Assembly: GCA_031399065.1 (NCBI GenBank)
Contig: JANNOM010000054.1
Location: 1-64,000 of the forward strand
Reading direction: 5' to 3'
DNA length: 64,000 nucleotides
Source: JADCRZ01 sp031399065
GTDB lineage: Bacteria; Bacteroidota; Bacteroidia; Chitinophagales; Chitinophagaceae
The notes beneath the pieces are model-generated. The model was not told the origin of the DNA and did not search any database. It saw only the letters and a program-made list of their open reading frames with translations. Below, one piece after another: positions 1-7,389 of the stretch (position 1 is its first letter; each line of letters opens with the position of its first letter). The position numbers and the translations under genes were made by a program.

Positions 1-676
1 TTACTCCGGCTTTGGCAGGAGGAAGATCGAAACTAACCACACTGGTCAAAGTATCAGTTGCAACCGGCTCCACCACTTTCAGTGGTTTAGTTCTTGCTCC
101 CATTATACCTTTCATATTCGGAATCCGCTGCTCGGCCATTCCTTTCTGGCAACTTACAACGAGTGGGGTTTCCACTTCACAAACTTCTTCACCGCCTTCT
201 ATTTCCCTGGTGATTGTTGCTTTAGATCCATTGATTTCAAATTTAGATGCTAAGACAACATAAGGCAGTTCCATTAATTCAGCTACCATTCCCCCAATAG
301 AAGAACCATTATAATCAATAGTTTCTTTGCCGGCGAAAATCAGATCATAAACACCCTGCTTCGCTACTGATGCAATTTGCGAAGCGATATAAAAGCTGTC
401 CTGGCTCTCCGCATTCACTCTGATAGCTTCGTCTCCGCCAAGCGCCAATGCTTTACGGATGATCGGATCCACATCCGCAAGTCCAACCGTAATTAAATGA
501 ATGACTGTGGAAGCGTCGGCTTCTTTCAGTTCAATGGCACGAACTAAAGCATACCATTCATCGTAAGGGTTGATGATCCACTGAACACCCTGATCGGCAA
601 ATTTCGTATTGTTATCTGCGAAAGCTATTTTTGCCGTTGTATCGGGTGTTTTGCTGATGCACACTAAAATTTTCAT
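1..676 (-). CDS. etfB: Electron transfer flavoprotein beta subunit (partial, 3' end outside window)
   Basis: EtfB is the AMP-binding small subunit of the soluble FAD protein that carries electrons from acyl-CoA dehydrogenases to the respiratory chain. The visible 225 residues begin MKILVCISKTPDT and contain the family features: an early NPYDEWYALVRAIELKE stretch, GLADVDPIIRKALALGGDEAIR, and the signature region VAELMELPYVVLAS followed by an ITREIEGGEE strand. The ATG at 676-674 is the only sensible start. The stop codon lies left of the window; etfA would be expected next in the operon, but this cannot be seen. An acyl-CoA dehydrogenase that could be a partner is encoded at 54897-56051. Family assignment is secure. 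Confidence 0.93.
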   Translation of the reverse strand, partial: MKILVCISKTPDTTAKIAFADNNTKFADQGVQWIINPYDEWYALVRAIELKEADASTVIHLITVGLADVDPIIRKALALGGDEAIRVNAESQDSFYIASQIASVAKQGVYDLIFAGKETIDYNGSSIGGMVAELMELPYVVLASKFEINGSKATITREIEGGEEVCEVETPLVVSCQKGMAEQRIPNMKGIMGARTKPLKVVEPVATDTLTSVVSFDLPPAKAGV

Positions 677-749
677 ATCCAAGTTTTTGAATTTCGGAAT
701 GCGAAGATAGGAAGATAAAATTAACCGCTATTTACAAGGCATACATACT

Positions 750-1064
750 ATGACGGACAGAATAGAAAAACTGAAAGAATTCCTGAAGGGCAGTCCGGGC
801 GACAGCTTCCTGCACCATGCCATGGCCCTGGAATATGTAAAAGCCGGCGACGATAATGAAGCGGGCCGCATTTTTGAACAAATCCTGCAAAAAGACCCTG
901 GTTATGTGGGCAGTTATTATCATTTTGCCCGCGTGCTCGAGCGGCAGGATAACCGCACCGCTGCCATAAAAACATACGAACGGGGCATGCTGGAAGCAAA
1001 AGCAGCCGGAGATCAGCACGCCTATAACGAGCTGCTGGCTGCTTATGAAGACCTTATATATTAG
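750..1064 (+). CDS. Small tetratricopeptide-repeat protein
   Basis: A 104-residue, probably cytoplasmic protein without signal peptide or membrane segment. Residues about 17-85 form two TPR-like helix pairs (DSFLHHAMALEYVKAGDDNE, then VGSYYHFARVLERQDNRTAAI), with the small and aromatic residues at the usual TPR spacing. TPR proteins are protein-binding scaffolds; nothing here points to a partner. It is divergent from etfB with a 73-bp gap that must hold both promoters. The next gene begins 97 bp downstream. The exact role is unknown. Confidence 0.8.
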   Translation: MTDRIEKLKEFLKGSPGDSFLHHAMALEYVKAGDDNEAGRIFEQILQKDPGYVGSYYHFARVLERQDNRTAAIKTYERGMLEAKAAGDQHAYNELLAAYEDLIY

Positions 1065-1160
1065 GATGATAAAGATTTCGGCAGGCTTGTGTTATTCTAT
1101 ACTTTTATACCGCAAGGGCATAGGGTGGATCAAGGAGATAGACAAGAATAACAAAAGGAA

Positions 1161-1781
1161 ATGGAAGTAATATTCAAAAATAGCTACCTGGAAAAGCTTT
1201 ACATGGGTACAAAGATCACCGGTAAACCACTTTACAACGAAGACGTAATAAAATCATTTCGGAAAAAGATCAATTTTTTAATTCAGGCATCGGATCTGAT
1301 AGAATTAGATACAGTGAATGGCTTAAATTTCGAAGCATTAAAAGGCGATCGGCAGGGTCTATACTCCATACGTATTAATAATAAATACCGGCTTGAGTTT
1401 AGCATAGAACAAAATGCTCTTGCGCTTAAGGATATCATATTGGTGGAGAAAATATCTAATCACTATAAAGAAGATATGGAAAATTATCAAAACGAACCCA
1501 TACGCTGGTCGTATATCAATCATGATGTGCTTTTGCATCCCGGTGAGGTACTCGGAGATGAATTGGAGTGCCGTAAAATACCCCGTAAAAGTTTTGCCAA
1601 AGCAATAAAAGTTACTCCTGAATACCTCCAGGAACTTATAGCTGGAATACACCCTGTTACGCCTATCGTCGCTATCAGGCTAGAACAGGAACTGAAAATA
1701 AATGCCTCTTTATGGATGCGTTTGCAGGCTGGTTACGATCTCTCTATTGCGCATCGTGAACTTAAAGTCGATATGGTGTAA
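1161..1781 (+). CDS. HigB-HigA toxin-antitoxin fusion protein
   Basis: One 206-residue chain joins two modules that are normally separate genes. Residues 1-103 look like a HigB/RelE-superfamily mRNA interferase: the LKGDRQGLYSIRINNKYRLEF stretch (residues about 60-80) matches the core strand region with the basic and Tyr/Arg residues of HigB toxins. Residues 106-206 look like a HigA antitoxin: LLHPGEVLGDELE followed by an XRE-type helix-turn-helix and the ending LWMRLQAGYDLSIA typical of HigA. There is no stop between the modules. An in-frame ATG at 1476 (residue 106), preceded by the purine-rich AAAGAAG, could give free antitoxin. The stop codon overlaps the tilS start. Assignment of both halves is good; whether the chain is active, self-neutralised or cleaved is unknown. 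Confidence 0.82.
   Translation: MEVIFKNSYLEKLYMGTKITGKPLYNEDVIKSFRKKINFLIQASDLIELDTVNGLNFEALKGDRQGLYSIRINNKYRLEFSIEQNALALKDIILVEKISNHYKEDMENYQNEPIRWSYINHDVLLHPGEVLGDELECRKIPRKSFAKAIKVTPEYLQELIAGIHPVTPIVAIRLEQELKINASLWMRLQAGYDLSIAHRELKVDMV
1464..1478 (+). promoter_or_regulatory. Candidate internal ribosome-binding site and start for the HigA half
   Basis: The run TATAAAGAAGAT ends just before an in-frame ATG at 1476-1478, which begins exactly at the boundary between the HigB-like and HigA-like modules. It could produce an approximately 101-residue stand-alone antitoxin. This is inferred from position and purine content; Bacteroidota ribosome-binding sites are weak and AT-rich, so the evidence is modest. 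Confidence 0.35.
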
Positions 1782-3115
1782 TGGACCTGCTTCGCTCATT
1801 TAAACAGTTTATAGACAAAGAGAACCTATTCTTGTCTGCTGATACATTATTATTGGCGGTAAGCGGGGGGGTGGACTCTGTCGTATTATGTGACCTGGTT
1901 TACAGCTGCGGCTTTACCTTTACAATAGCGCATGTCAATTTTCAATTAAGAGGAGCGGAAAGTGAACGCGACGAGGATTTTGTAAAAACACTTGCTAAGA
2001 AATACCAGGTGGAGCTACTGGTTAAAAGATTCGATACAGCAAATTATGCGAAAGAAAACGGGCTCTCCATACAGGTAGCCGCCCGTCAGCTTAGGTATGA
2101 TTGGTTTTACCAGGTACCGGACCTGCGGTATATCCTTACTGCCCACCATGCCGATGATAACATAGAGACCTTACTGATGAACTTTTTTAAAGGAACGGGC
2201 ATTACCGGCCTGCACGGCATTTTACCTAAACAGGACAGGCTGGTGAGGCCACTTTTGTTTGCGGCTAAAGAAGATATACTGGCTTATGCAAAAGAGAAGG
2301 GTCTCGACTATGTAGAAGATTCTTCTAACCAGTCCGATAAATACACCCGTAATTATTTCCGTAACCAGTTGATACCCGCCCTGGAAAAAGTATACCCTGA
2401 AGTAAAGGAAAACCTGCATAACAATATTATTCGTTTCCGCGATGCGGAGGTTTTATACCGCCAGTCAGTAGACCAGCACAAGAAGAAGCTGCTGGAGTAC
2501 AAAGGAGGCGATATTCATATACCCATACTCAAATTGTTGAAGTCACACCCGGCAGAAACCATCCTGTATGAGATCGTCAAAGATTTTCATTTTACTCCTC
2601 ACCAGGTAAAAGACATTCTACAGATAGCCGGCGGACAATCGGGTAAATACATAGCTTCTTCCACCCACCGCATTATAAGCAATCGTAACTGGCTGGTCAT
2701 TTCTCCCTTAAAATCGGAAGAATCAGCATTGATAGTGATTGAGGAAAAGGACAGGCTCGTAACTTATCCCGGAGGACAAGTGAAAATTAAGACGATCCCG
2801 GTAACTGGTCTTCCTTCCCTGGATACTGATGCATCCGTAGGCATGATGGATGCAGCAATGATCGTTTACCCGTTATTGTTGCGTAAATGGAAACAGGGCG
2901 ATTATTTTTACCCGCTGGGTATGAAAAAGAAAAAGAAGCTAAGCCGCTTTTTCATAGACCAGAAAATGTCCCTGACGGAAAAGGAGAATGCCTGGGTAGT
3001 GGAAATGAACCGTAAGATAATATGGGTGGCCGGTAAACGAATAGACGACCGGTTTAAAATTACCCCAACTACGCTTAACATGGTGAGGATGGAACTACAG
3101 GTTACTGAAGTATAG
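1781..3115 (+). CDS. tilS: tRNA(Ile)-lysidine synthase
   Basis: TilS attaches lysine to C34 of the CAU anticodon of tRNA-Ile, converting it to an AUA reader; it is normally essential. The 444-residue protein has the PP-loop ATP-binding motif SGGVDS at residues 28-33, the following HVNFQLRGAES segment, the AHHADDNIETLLMNFFKGTG region (residues about 120-139) and SNQSDKYTRNYFRNQLIP typical of the tRNA-binding part. The C-terminal TilS domain (RKWKQGDYFYPLGM...KKLSRFFIDQK) is present, so it is full length. Its ATG shares one base with the upstream stop (TAATG), implying translational coupling to the HigB-HigA fusion. Its 3' end overlaps the convergent rhomboid gene by 21 bp. Confidence 0.95.
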   Translation: MDLLRSFKQFIDKENLFLSADTLLLAVSGGVDSVVLCDLVYSCGFTFTIAHVNFQLRGAESERDEDFVKTLAKKYQVELLVKRFDTANYAKENGLSIQVAARQLRYDWFYQVPDLRYILTAHHADDNIETLLMNFFKGTGITGLHGILPKQDRLVRPLLFAAKEDILAYAKEKGLDYVEDSSNQSDKYTRNYFRNQLIPALEKVYPEVKENLHNNIIRFRDAEVLYRQSVDQHKKKLLEYKGGDIHIPILKLLKSHPAETILYEIVKDFHFTPHQVKDILQIAGGQSGKYIASSTHRIISNRNWLVISPLKSEESALIVIEEKDRLVTYPGGQVKIKTIPVTGLPSLDTDASVGMMDAAMIVYPLLLRKWKQGDYFYPLGMKKKKKLSRFFIDQKMSLTEKENAWVVEMNRKIIWVAGKRIDDRFKITPTTLNMVRMELQVTEV

Positions 3116-3751
3116 ACCCACTTTATAGATGAAAGACGAAAGCAGGTTTCTTTCCAGCAGGAAACTGCTGACCAGAACTAGGAACGCAACGCCATACAAA
3201 GCACCCCAGATATGCGCCGAATGGTTGATATTGCCACCACCCCTTTTATCCAGTATGGTGGATATAATAAGGTAAATGAACCCAAAAATAAAAGCCGGTA
3301 TTCCCCAGTTGCTGGGCATCAGGAACAGCCTTACCTGCATCTGCGTAGGCTCCAGGAAAAAAGAAGCGAACACCACTGCGGATACCGCCCCGGAAGCCCC
3401 CAGGCTGCGGTACGCGTAATTGTCTCTGTTCTTGCGATAAGTGGGTATCAGGCAGAAGAAAAGGGACGATACGTATAGCAGGATGTATAATACCTTACCG
3501 GTCGTAAGCCCAAATTCCACCAGCAACCTCGATTCCAGGTACTGCCCGAAAATATACAAGCTCCACATATTGAACCCCAGGTGCAGGTAGTCCGCATGTA
3601 TAAATCCGCAGGTAAAAAAACGGTAGTACTGTTTGTCTTTTGCTATGGATGGGGGATAAAATATAAGATCGTTAAGTATTTTTTCGTTGTTGAAGGCGGT
3701 AAAAGATACAAGACAGGTGATAATGATGATGATAAGCGTAATAGAAACCAT
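3095..3751 (-). CDS. Rhomboid-family intramembrane serine protease
   Basis: A 218-residue membrane protein with about six hydrophobic segments. The rhomboid signatures are in order: FIHADYLHLGFNMWSLY (residues about 50-66; the HxxxN pair that lines the active site), GASGA with the nucleophile Ser120, and HSAHIWGALYG with the catalytic His180. Rhomboids cleave transmembrane helices of other proteins; the substrate here is not predictable. The gene is convergent with tilS (21-bp overlap) and lies in the same direction as rlmH, from which it is separated by a 45-bp gap. Confidence 0.92.
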   Translation of the reverse strand: MVSITLIIIIITCLVSFTAFNNEKILNDLIFYPPSIAKDKQYYRFFTCGFIHADYLHLGFNMWSLYIFGQYLESRLLVEFGLTTGKVLYILLYVSSLFFCLIPTYRKNRDNYAYRSLGASGAVSAVVFASFFLEPTQMQVRLFLMPSNWGIPAFIFGFIYLIISTILDKRGGGNINHSAHIWGALYGVAFLVLVSSFLLERNLLSSFIYKVGLYFSNL

Positions 3752-3796
3752 ACTCTTTTTTTAGTTGTACCAGATACCGAATATCGGACATAAAAT

Positions 3797-4258
3797 TTAC
3801 TGGTGATGATATTTTTCGTTCCTGATAATGCTGCATGCGCGGTATAATTGCTCCGAAAGAATTAGCCTGACTAACTGGTGCGGGAACACGAGTTTCGATA
3901 GCGACCAGCAGTAGTCGGCCCTCTCAAGCACCGCTTCATCCAGTCCGTAAGCACCCCCGATTAAAAATACGATGCGTTTCACGCTGCCATTAGCCCTCGA
4001 TTGAATAAACTCCGCCAGTTGTTCCGAACCAAGCTGGACGCCCCGTTCGTCGAGGGCCACCAGGTAATCGTCTTTCTGTACCTGTGAGAGGATAAGTATT
4101 CCTTCTTTCTTCCTGCTGTCTTCGGAAGCGTTCTTAGGCAGGGGAAGAATCTGCCATTCTACCGGGTAATACCTGCCGATACGTTTGGTAAAGTCTTCTA
4201 TACCTGCCCGCACATATTCGTCATGGGGTTTACCTAACGACCACAGACTTATTTTCAT
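3797..4258 (-). CDS. rlmH: 23S rRNA pseudouridine-1915 N3-methyltransferase
   Basis: RlmH is a small SPOUT methyltransferase that uses S-adenosylmethionine to methylate the pseudouridine at position 1915 (E. coli numbering) in helix 69 of 23S rRNA. The 153-residue chain is family length. It starts MKISLWSLGKPHDEYVRAGI, has YLVALDERGVQLGSEQLA, the knot region IVFLIGGAYGLDEAVL (residues about 99-114) and the C-terminal LSKLVFPHQLVRLILSEQLYRA followed by the YHH ending. It lies 12 bp downstream of mntH and is probably cotranscribed with it. Confidence 0.96.
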   Translation of the reverse strand: MKISLWSLGKPHDEYVRAGIEDFTKRIGRYYPVEWQILPLPKNASEDSRKKEGILILSQVQKDDYLVALDERGVQLGSEQLAEFIQSRANGSVKRIVFLIGGAYGLDEAVLERADYCWSLSKLVFPHQLVRLILSEQLYRACSIIRNEKYHHQ

Positions 4259-4270
4259 ATACCATTTTAA

Positions 4271-6154
4271 TTAAAGATCTACCACCAGTACCGGTATTTT
4301 TATTTTATGGCGTACCTGGTTGATGGTTTCACCATACAGCCAGTCTTTAAAGCCCTTGTGCCCATGGGCACCCATCACCAGTAAATCCATATTATTATCG
4401 GCCACAGCCAGTGCGATCGAACGTGCCGTGGCACCATAACCGATCACGATCTTCGACTGGTATCCCAGTTTCTCCAGGTTCAAACGGTATTCTTCCAGGT
4501 TCTGGGCATCGCTTTGTGTTTCGAAGTCCAGCACTTCCTGGCCGTGGTAGCGGGCACCGGCCGTTTCCACGATATGTATCAGGTAATAACGGGCCTCCTT
4601 GCCGCCCTGCATCAATGCATGTCGTATGGTATTAAGATCATTTTTCGAAAAGTCGATCGCTATGCCTACATGCCTGTAATGAATATCCTCTACTTGCAAT
4701 ATCTCCAGTGCCTTGCCATGGGGTACATTGGAGTAGGACTGCTTGCGGTTCAGCAGGAAGGGGCTGATAAAAACATATAGTAATAGAAGTGCCAGTGCTA
4801 TGGCTATGGGGATTACCAATACATAGATCCACCAGGTACTGCCTTCCGCTTCCCTTATCCAGCCGGTTATTTCTTCTACCACCAGTTTTACGTTCAGCAC
4901 CACTACGATCAGGGCACTGGTCCATGCCAGTACCTTCACCCATGTTTTGATGGTAAAATCTTTCATCCGCTTCCTGTCGGAGTTGAAATGTATCAGCGGA
5001 ATGATGGCAAAGCCCAGTTGAAGACTTAAAACCACCTGGCTCAGTACCAGTAACTGGCCCAGCCCTTTTTCCCCGAAATAGGCGATGGTGAACAGGGCAG
5101 GTATAATGGCTAGCAGACGCGTGATCACCCTGCGCAGCCAGGGCCGTATACGCAGGTTAATATGGCCTTCCATGATGATCTGTCCTGCCAGTGTACCCGT
5201 TATCGTGGAACTTTGCCCTGCGGCAATCAGTGCCAGGGCAAACAGCGAAGGTGCCAGTGAGCCGAAGATGGTTTGTAACAACCGGTGGGCATCCTGTATT
5301 TCAGCAATGTCGTAATGCCCGTTCTGGTGAAAAGCCGCCGCCGCCAGTATAAGGATGGCAGCGTTTACAAAGAAAGCCATATTCAGTGCCACCGTGGTGT
5401 CGATCAGGTTGAATTTCAAAGATTCTTTGATGCCTTTGCTGTTACGTTCAATCTTGCGGGTTTGTACCAGGGAAGAATGCAGGTACAGGTTATGAGGCAT
5501 AACGGTAGCCCCGATGATCCCGATGGCGATATACAATGCGCTGCCGCTTAGTACGGAAGGTTTAAACCCTTCCAGTATGTCGCCGATCGCCGGTTTTACG
5601 ATGAACATTTCCGTTAAAAAAGCGACTCCTACCATAAACACGAGCGATATAATGAACGCCTCCACTTTACGCATTCCTTTATTGATAAGGAATAATAGCA
5701 GGAAGGTATCGAGTGCGGTAATGCTTACGCCCCATACCAGTGGAAGTCCGAATAAAAGGTTAAGGCCGATGGCCATACCGATGATCTCCGCCAGGTCGCA
5801 GGCCATAATGGCGATCTCCGCCAGAATGTACATGGGAATATTAATATAGCGTGGGTAGGCATTGCGGGAAGCCTGTGCCAGGTCGAGGCCCTGCACGATG
5901 CCCAGCCGTGCGCTGAGCGATTGCAACAGCAGCGCGATCAGGTTACTCATGAGCAATACCCATATCAGTTGATACCCGAATGCACTTCCTCCTGCAATAT
6001 CGGTGGCCCAGTTGCCCGGGTCCATATAACCAACGCTTACCAGGTAGGCTGGCCCGAGGAAGGCGAATATCCTTCGCCAGCCTTTTCGCTTGCCCGTATC
6101 TACACTGTTATGTACCTCACTTAGCGAGGCCTCCTGCTCTAACCGGTTTGTCAT
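4271..6154 (-). CDS. mntH: Nramp manganese/divalent metal transporter fused to a universal stress protein domain
   Basis: A 627-residue inner-membrane protein. Residues about 30-465 are an Nramp (MntH) proton-coupled divalent-metal importer with about 11 membrane segments; the metal-site motifs DPGNW (Asp45-Trp49) and MPHN (219-222) are both intact. Residues about 488-627 form a cytoplasmic UspA domain, with the ATP-binding type motif GAHGHKG followed by the IKIPVLVVDL end strand. Ordinary MntH has about 410-430 residues, so the Usp tail is a true extra domain. It may sense nucleotide or stress, but that is inference. The first ATG precedes a hydrophilic N-terminus of about 28 residues. rlmH follows after 12 bp. 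Confidence 0.93.
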   Translation of the reverse strand: MTNRLEQEASLSEVHNSVDTGKRKGWRRIFAFLGPAYLVSVGYMDPGNWATDIAGGSAFGYQLIWVLLMSNLIALLLQSLSARLGIVQGLDLAQASRNAYPRYINIPMYILAEIAIMACDLAEIIGMAIGLNLLFGLPLVWGVSITALDTFLLLFLINKGMRKVEAFIISLVFMVGVAFLTEMFIVKPAIGDILEGFKPSVLSGSALYIAIGIIGATVMPHNLYLHSSLVQTRKIERNSKGIKESLKFNLIDTTVALNMAFFVNAAILILAAAAFHQNGHYDIAEIQDAHRLLQTIFGSLAPSLFALALIAAGQSSTITGTLAGQIIMEGHINLRIRPWLRRVITRLLAIIPALFTIAYFGEKGLGQLLVLSQVVLSLQLGFAIIPLIHFNSDRKRMKDFTIKTWVKVLAWTSALIVVVLNVKLVVEEITGWIREAEGSTWWIYVLVIPIAIALALLLLYVFISPFLLNRKQSYSNVPHGKALEILQVEDIHYRHVGIAIDFSKNDLNTIRHALMQGGKEARYYLIHIVETAGARYHGQEVLDFETQSDAQNLEEYRLNLEKLGYQSKIVIGYGATARSIALAVADNNMDLLVMGAHGHKGFKDWLYGETINQVRHKIKIPVLVVDL

Positions 6155-6240
6155 ATTTTACAAAGCATTTTATTGCCAACTGTTCACTATCCCATATAGG
6201 CAAGTAAGTATCGGTGTATTTCTGTATATTGATTGAGGTA

Positions 6241-6254
6241 CCTTATGAATAAGG
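6241..6254. promoter_or_regulatory. Palindrome upstream of mntH (possible operator)
   Basis: CCTTAT-GA-ATAAGG is a perfect 6-bp inverted repeat lying 87 bp upstream of the mntH start in the divergent gap before the lipoprotein gene. A DtxR/MntR- or Fur-type regulator is expected to control mntH, but the sequence is not a recognised consensus, so it is only a candidate. Confidence 0.25.
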
Positions 6255-6367
6255 GTTCTGACAAATCTAATATTATTTTTAACATTATAATAAATTTACA
6301 TAACGTTTATTTGATTAGCCCTGTTATACTGATTTAATTATCTTTATTTCTGAAATTAAGTATATAC

Positions 6368-7327
6368 ATGAAGAATATCCTGCTGTTTTTACTGCTTACC
6401 GCGCTTATGGCGGTGTCTTGTAAGAGTAAAAAAGCAGCGTCCGGAGATGAGGAAGTAAGCATAGAAGACCTCATCGGTCTTTTCCCGGAAACCATCCTGC
6501 CTTACCAGGTTACTGATACCTTCCTTTTAAAAAAACAGAAAGATACCTCTGTCGTAAATTATAATATGCTCACCCGCTTTGTACCTGATACGGTATTTCA
6601 AAAGCAGTTCGGGAAAAAGACAAATCCGAGGATTTATCCCCTGGGCAAAGTGGTCATTAAAAAAGCGGAAACCTACCTTTTCGTAAAAGCGTATACGACC
6701 GTTAAGAAGGCCGCATACATACTGGTGTTTGATAAAGAGCAGCAGTTTATAGTGGCTAAGCCCTTAATTATTACGGAAATCAATAGTCCGGTTTCCCAGC
6801 AGGCGGAGATGGACACCAAGTATACGCTCACCACCATGCGCCGCAGAAAAGGAACGAACGGGCAATCGCTTTACCAGAAAGATGCGTTTGTTTATAATAG
6901 TGAGGGCGTGTTTACCCTTATTCTTACCGAATCGAACGATATGAGCAGAATAGAGAATGCGGTAATCAACCCGATAGACACCTTGCCCCGTAAAAATAAA
7001 TATTCGGGCGATTATGCGATCGGTTCAAAAAGTTTCGTTTCTATCCGCGATGGTAAATCCGCCAAAAACTGCCTGTTCTTTGTACATTTTGAGAAAGATA
7101 AATCTACCTGCATCGGGGAACTGAAAGGAGAAGCCGTTTTTACCGGGGCCACCAAAGCGGTGTTCCGGCAAAAGGACGGACCCTGTGTGATCGATTTTTC
7201 CTTTACCGCTTCCCGGGTAAGCCTGAAGGAGTCCGGTCCCTGCGGCACTTACCGGGATATAAAGTGTTTCTTTGAAGGCTCTTTCCCAAAGAAAAAGACA
7301 GCCAAGGCAAAAAAGGTATCAAAGTAA
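6368..7327 (+). CDS. Conserved-looking lipoprotein of unknown function
   Basis: A 319-residue protein with a lipoprotein signal peptide: MKNILLFLLLTALMAVSC, lipobox A-V-S-C with Cys18 as the lipidated residue, followed by a lysine-rich KSKKAA. The rest is hydrophilic, probably mostly beta structure, and ends in a lysine-rich tail (KKKTAKAKKVSK). Two cysteines near residues 276 and 292 flank a segment that may be disulfide-linked. I do not recognise a family. It is divergent from mntH and lies 62 bp before the phosphorylase homologue in the same direction. Confidence 0.75.
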   Translation: MKNILLFLLLTALMAVSCKSKKAASGDEEVSIEDLIGLFPETILPYQVTDTFLLKKQKDTSVVNYNMLTRFVPDTVFQKQFGKKTNPRIYPLGKVVIKKAETYLFVKAYTTVKKAAYILVFDKEQQFIVAKPLIITEINSPVSQQAEMDTKYTLTTMRRRKGTNGQSLYQKDAFVYNSEGVFTLILTESNDMSRIENAVINPIDTLPRKNKYSGDYAIGSKSFVSIRDGKSAKNCLFFVHFEKDKSTCIGELKGEAVFTGATKAVFRQKDGPCVIDFSFTASRVSLKESGPCGTYRDIKCFFEGSFPKKKTAKAKKVSK

Positions 7328-7389
7328 TAAATAAATATCGGCGTTAAAAATCCTGAAGCAACCGGGAGCCATATAATAAAATAAGCATT

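Noticed and set aside
1066..1170. 34-codon frame (MIKISAGLCYS...) between the TPR and HigB-HigA genes
   Set aside because: Short, overlaps the next start in another frame, and has no recognisable feature; treated as chance.
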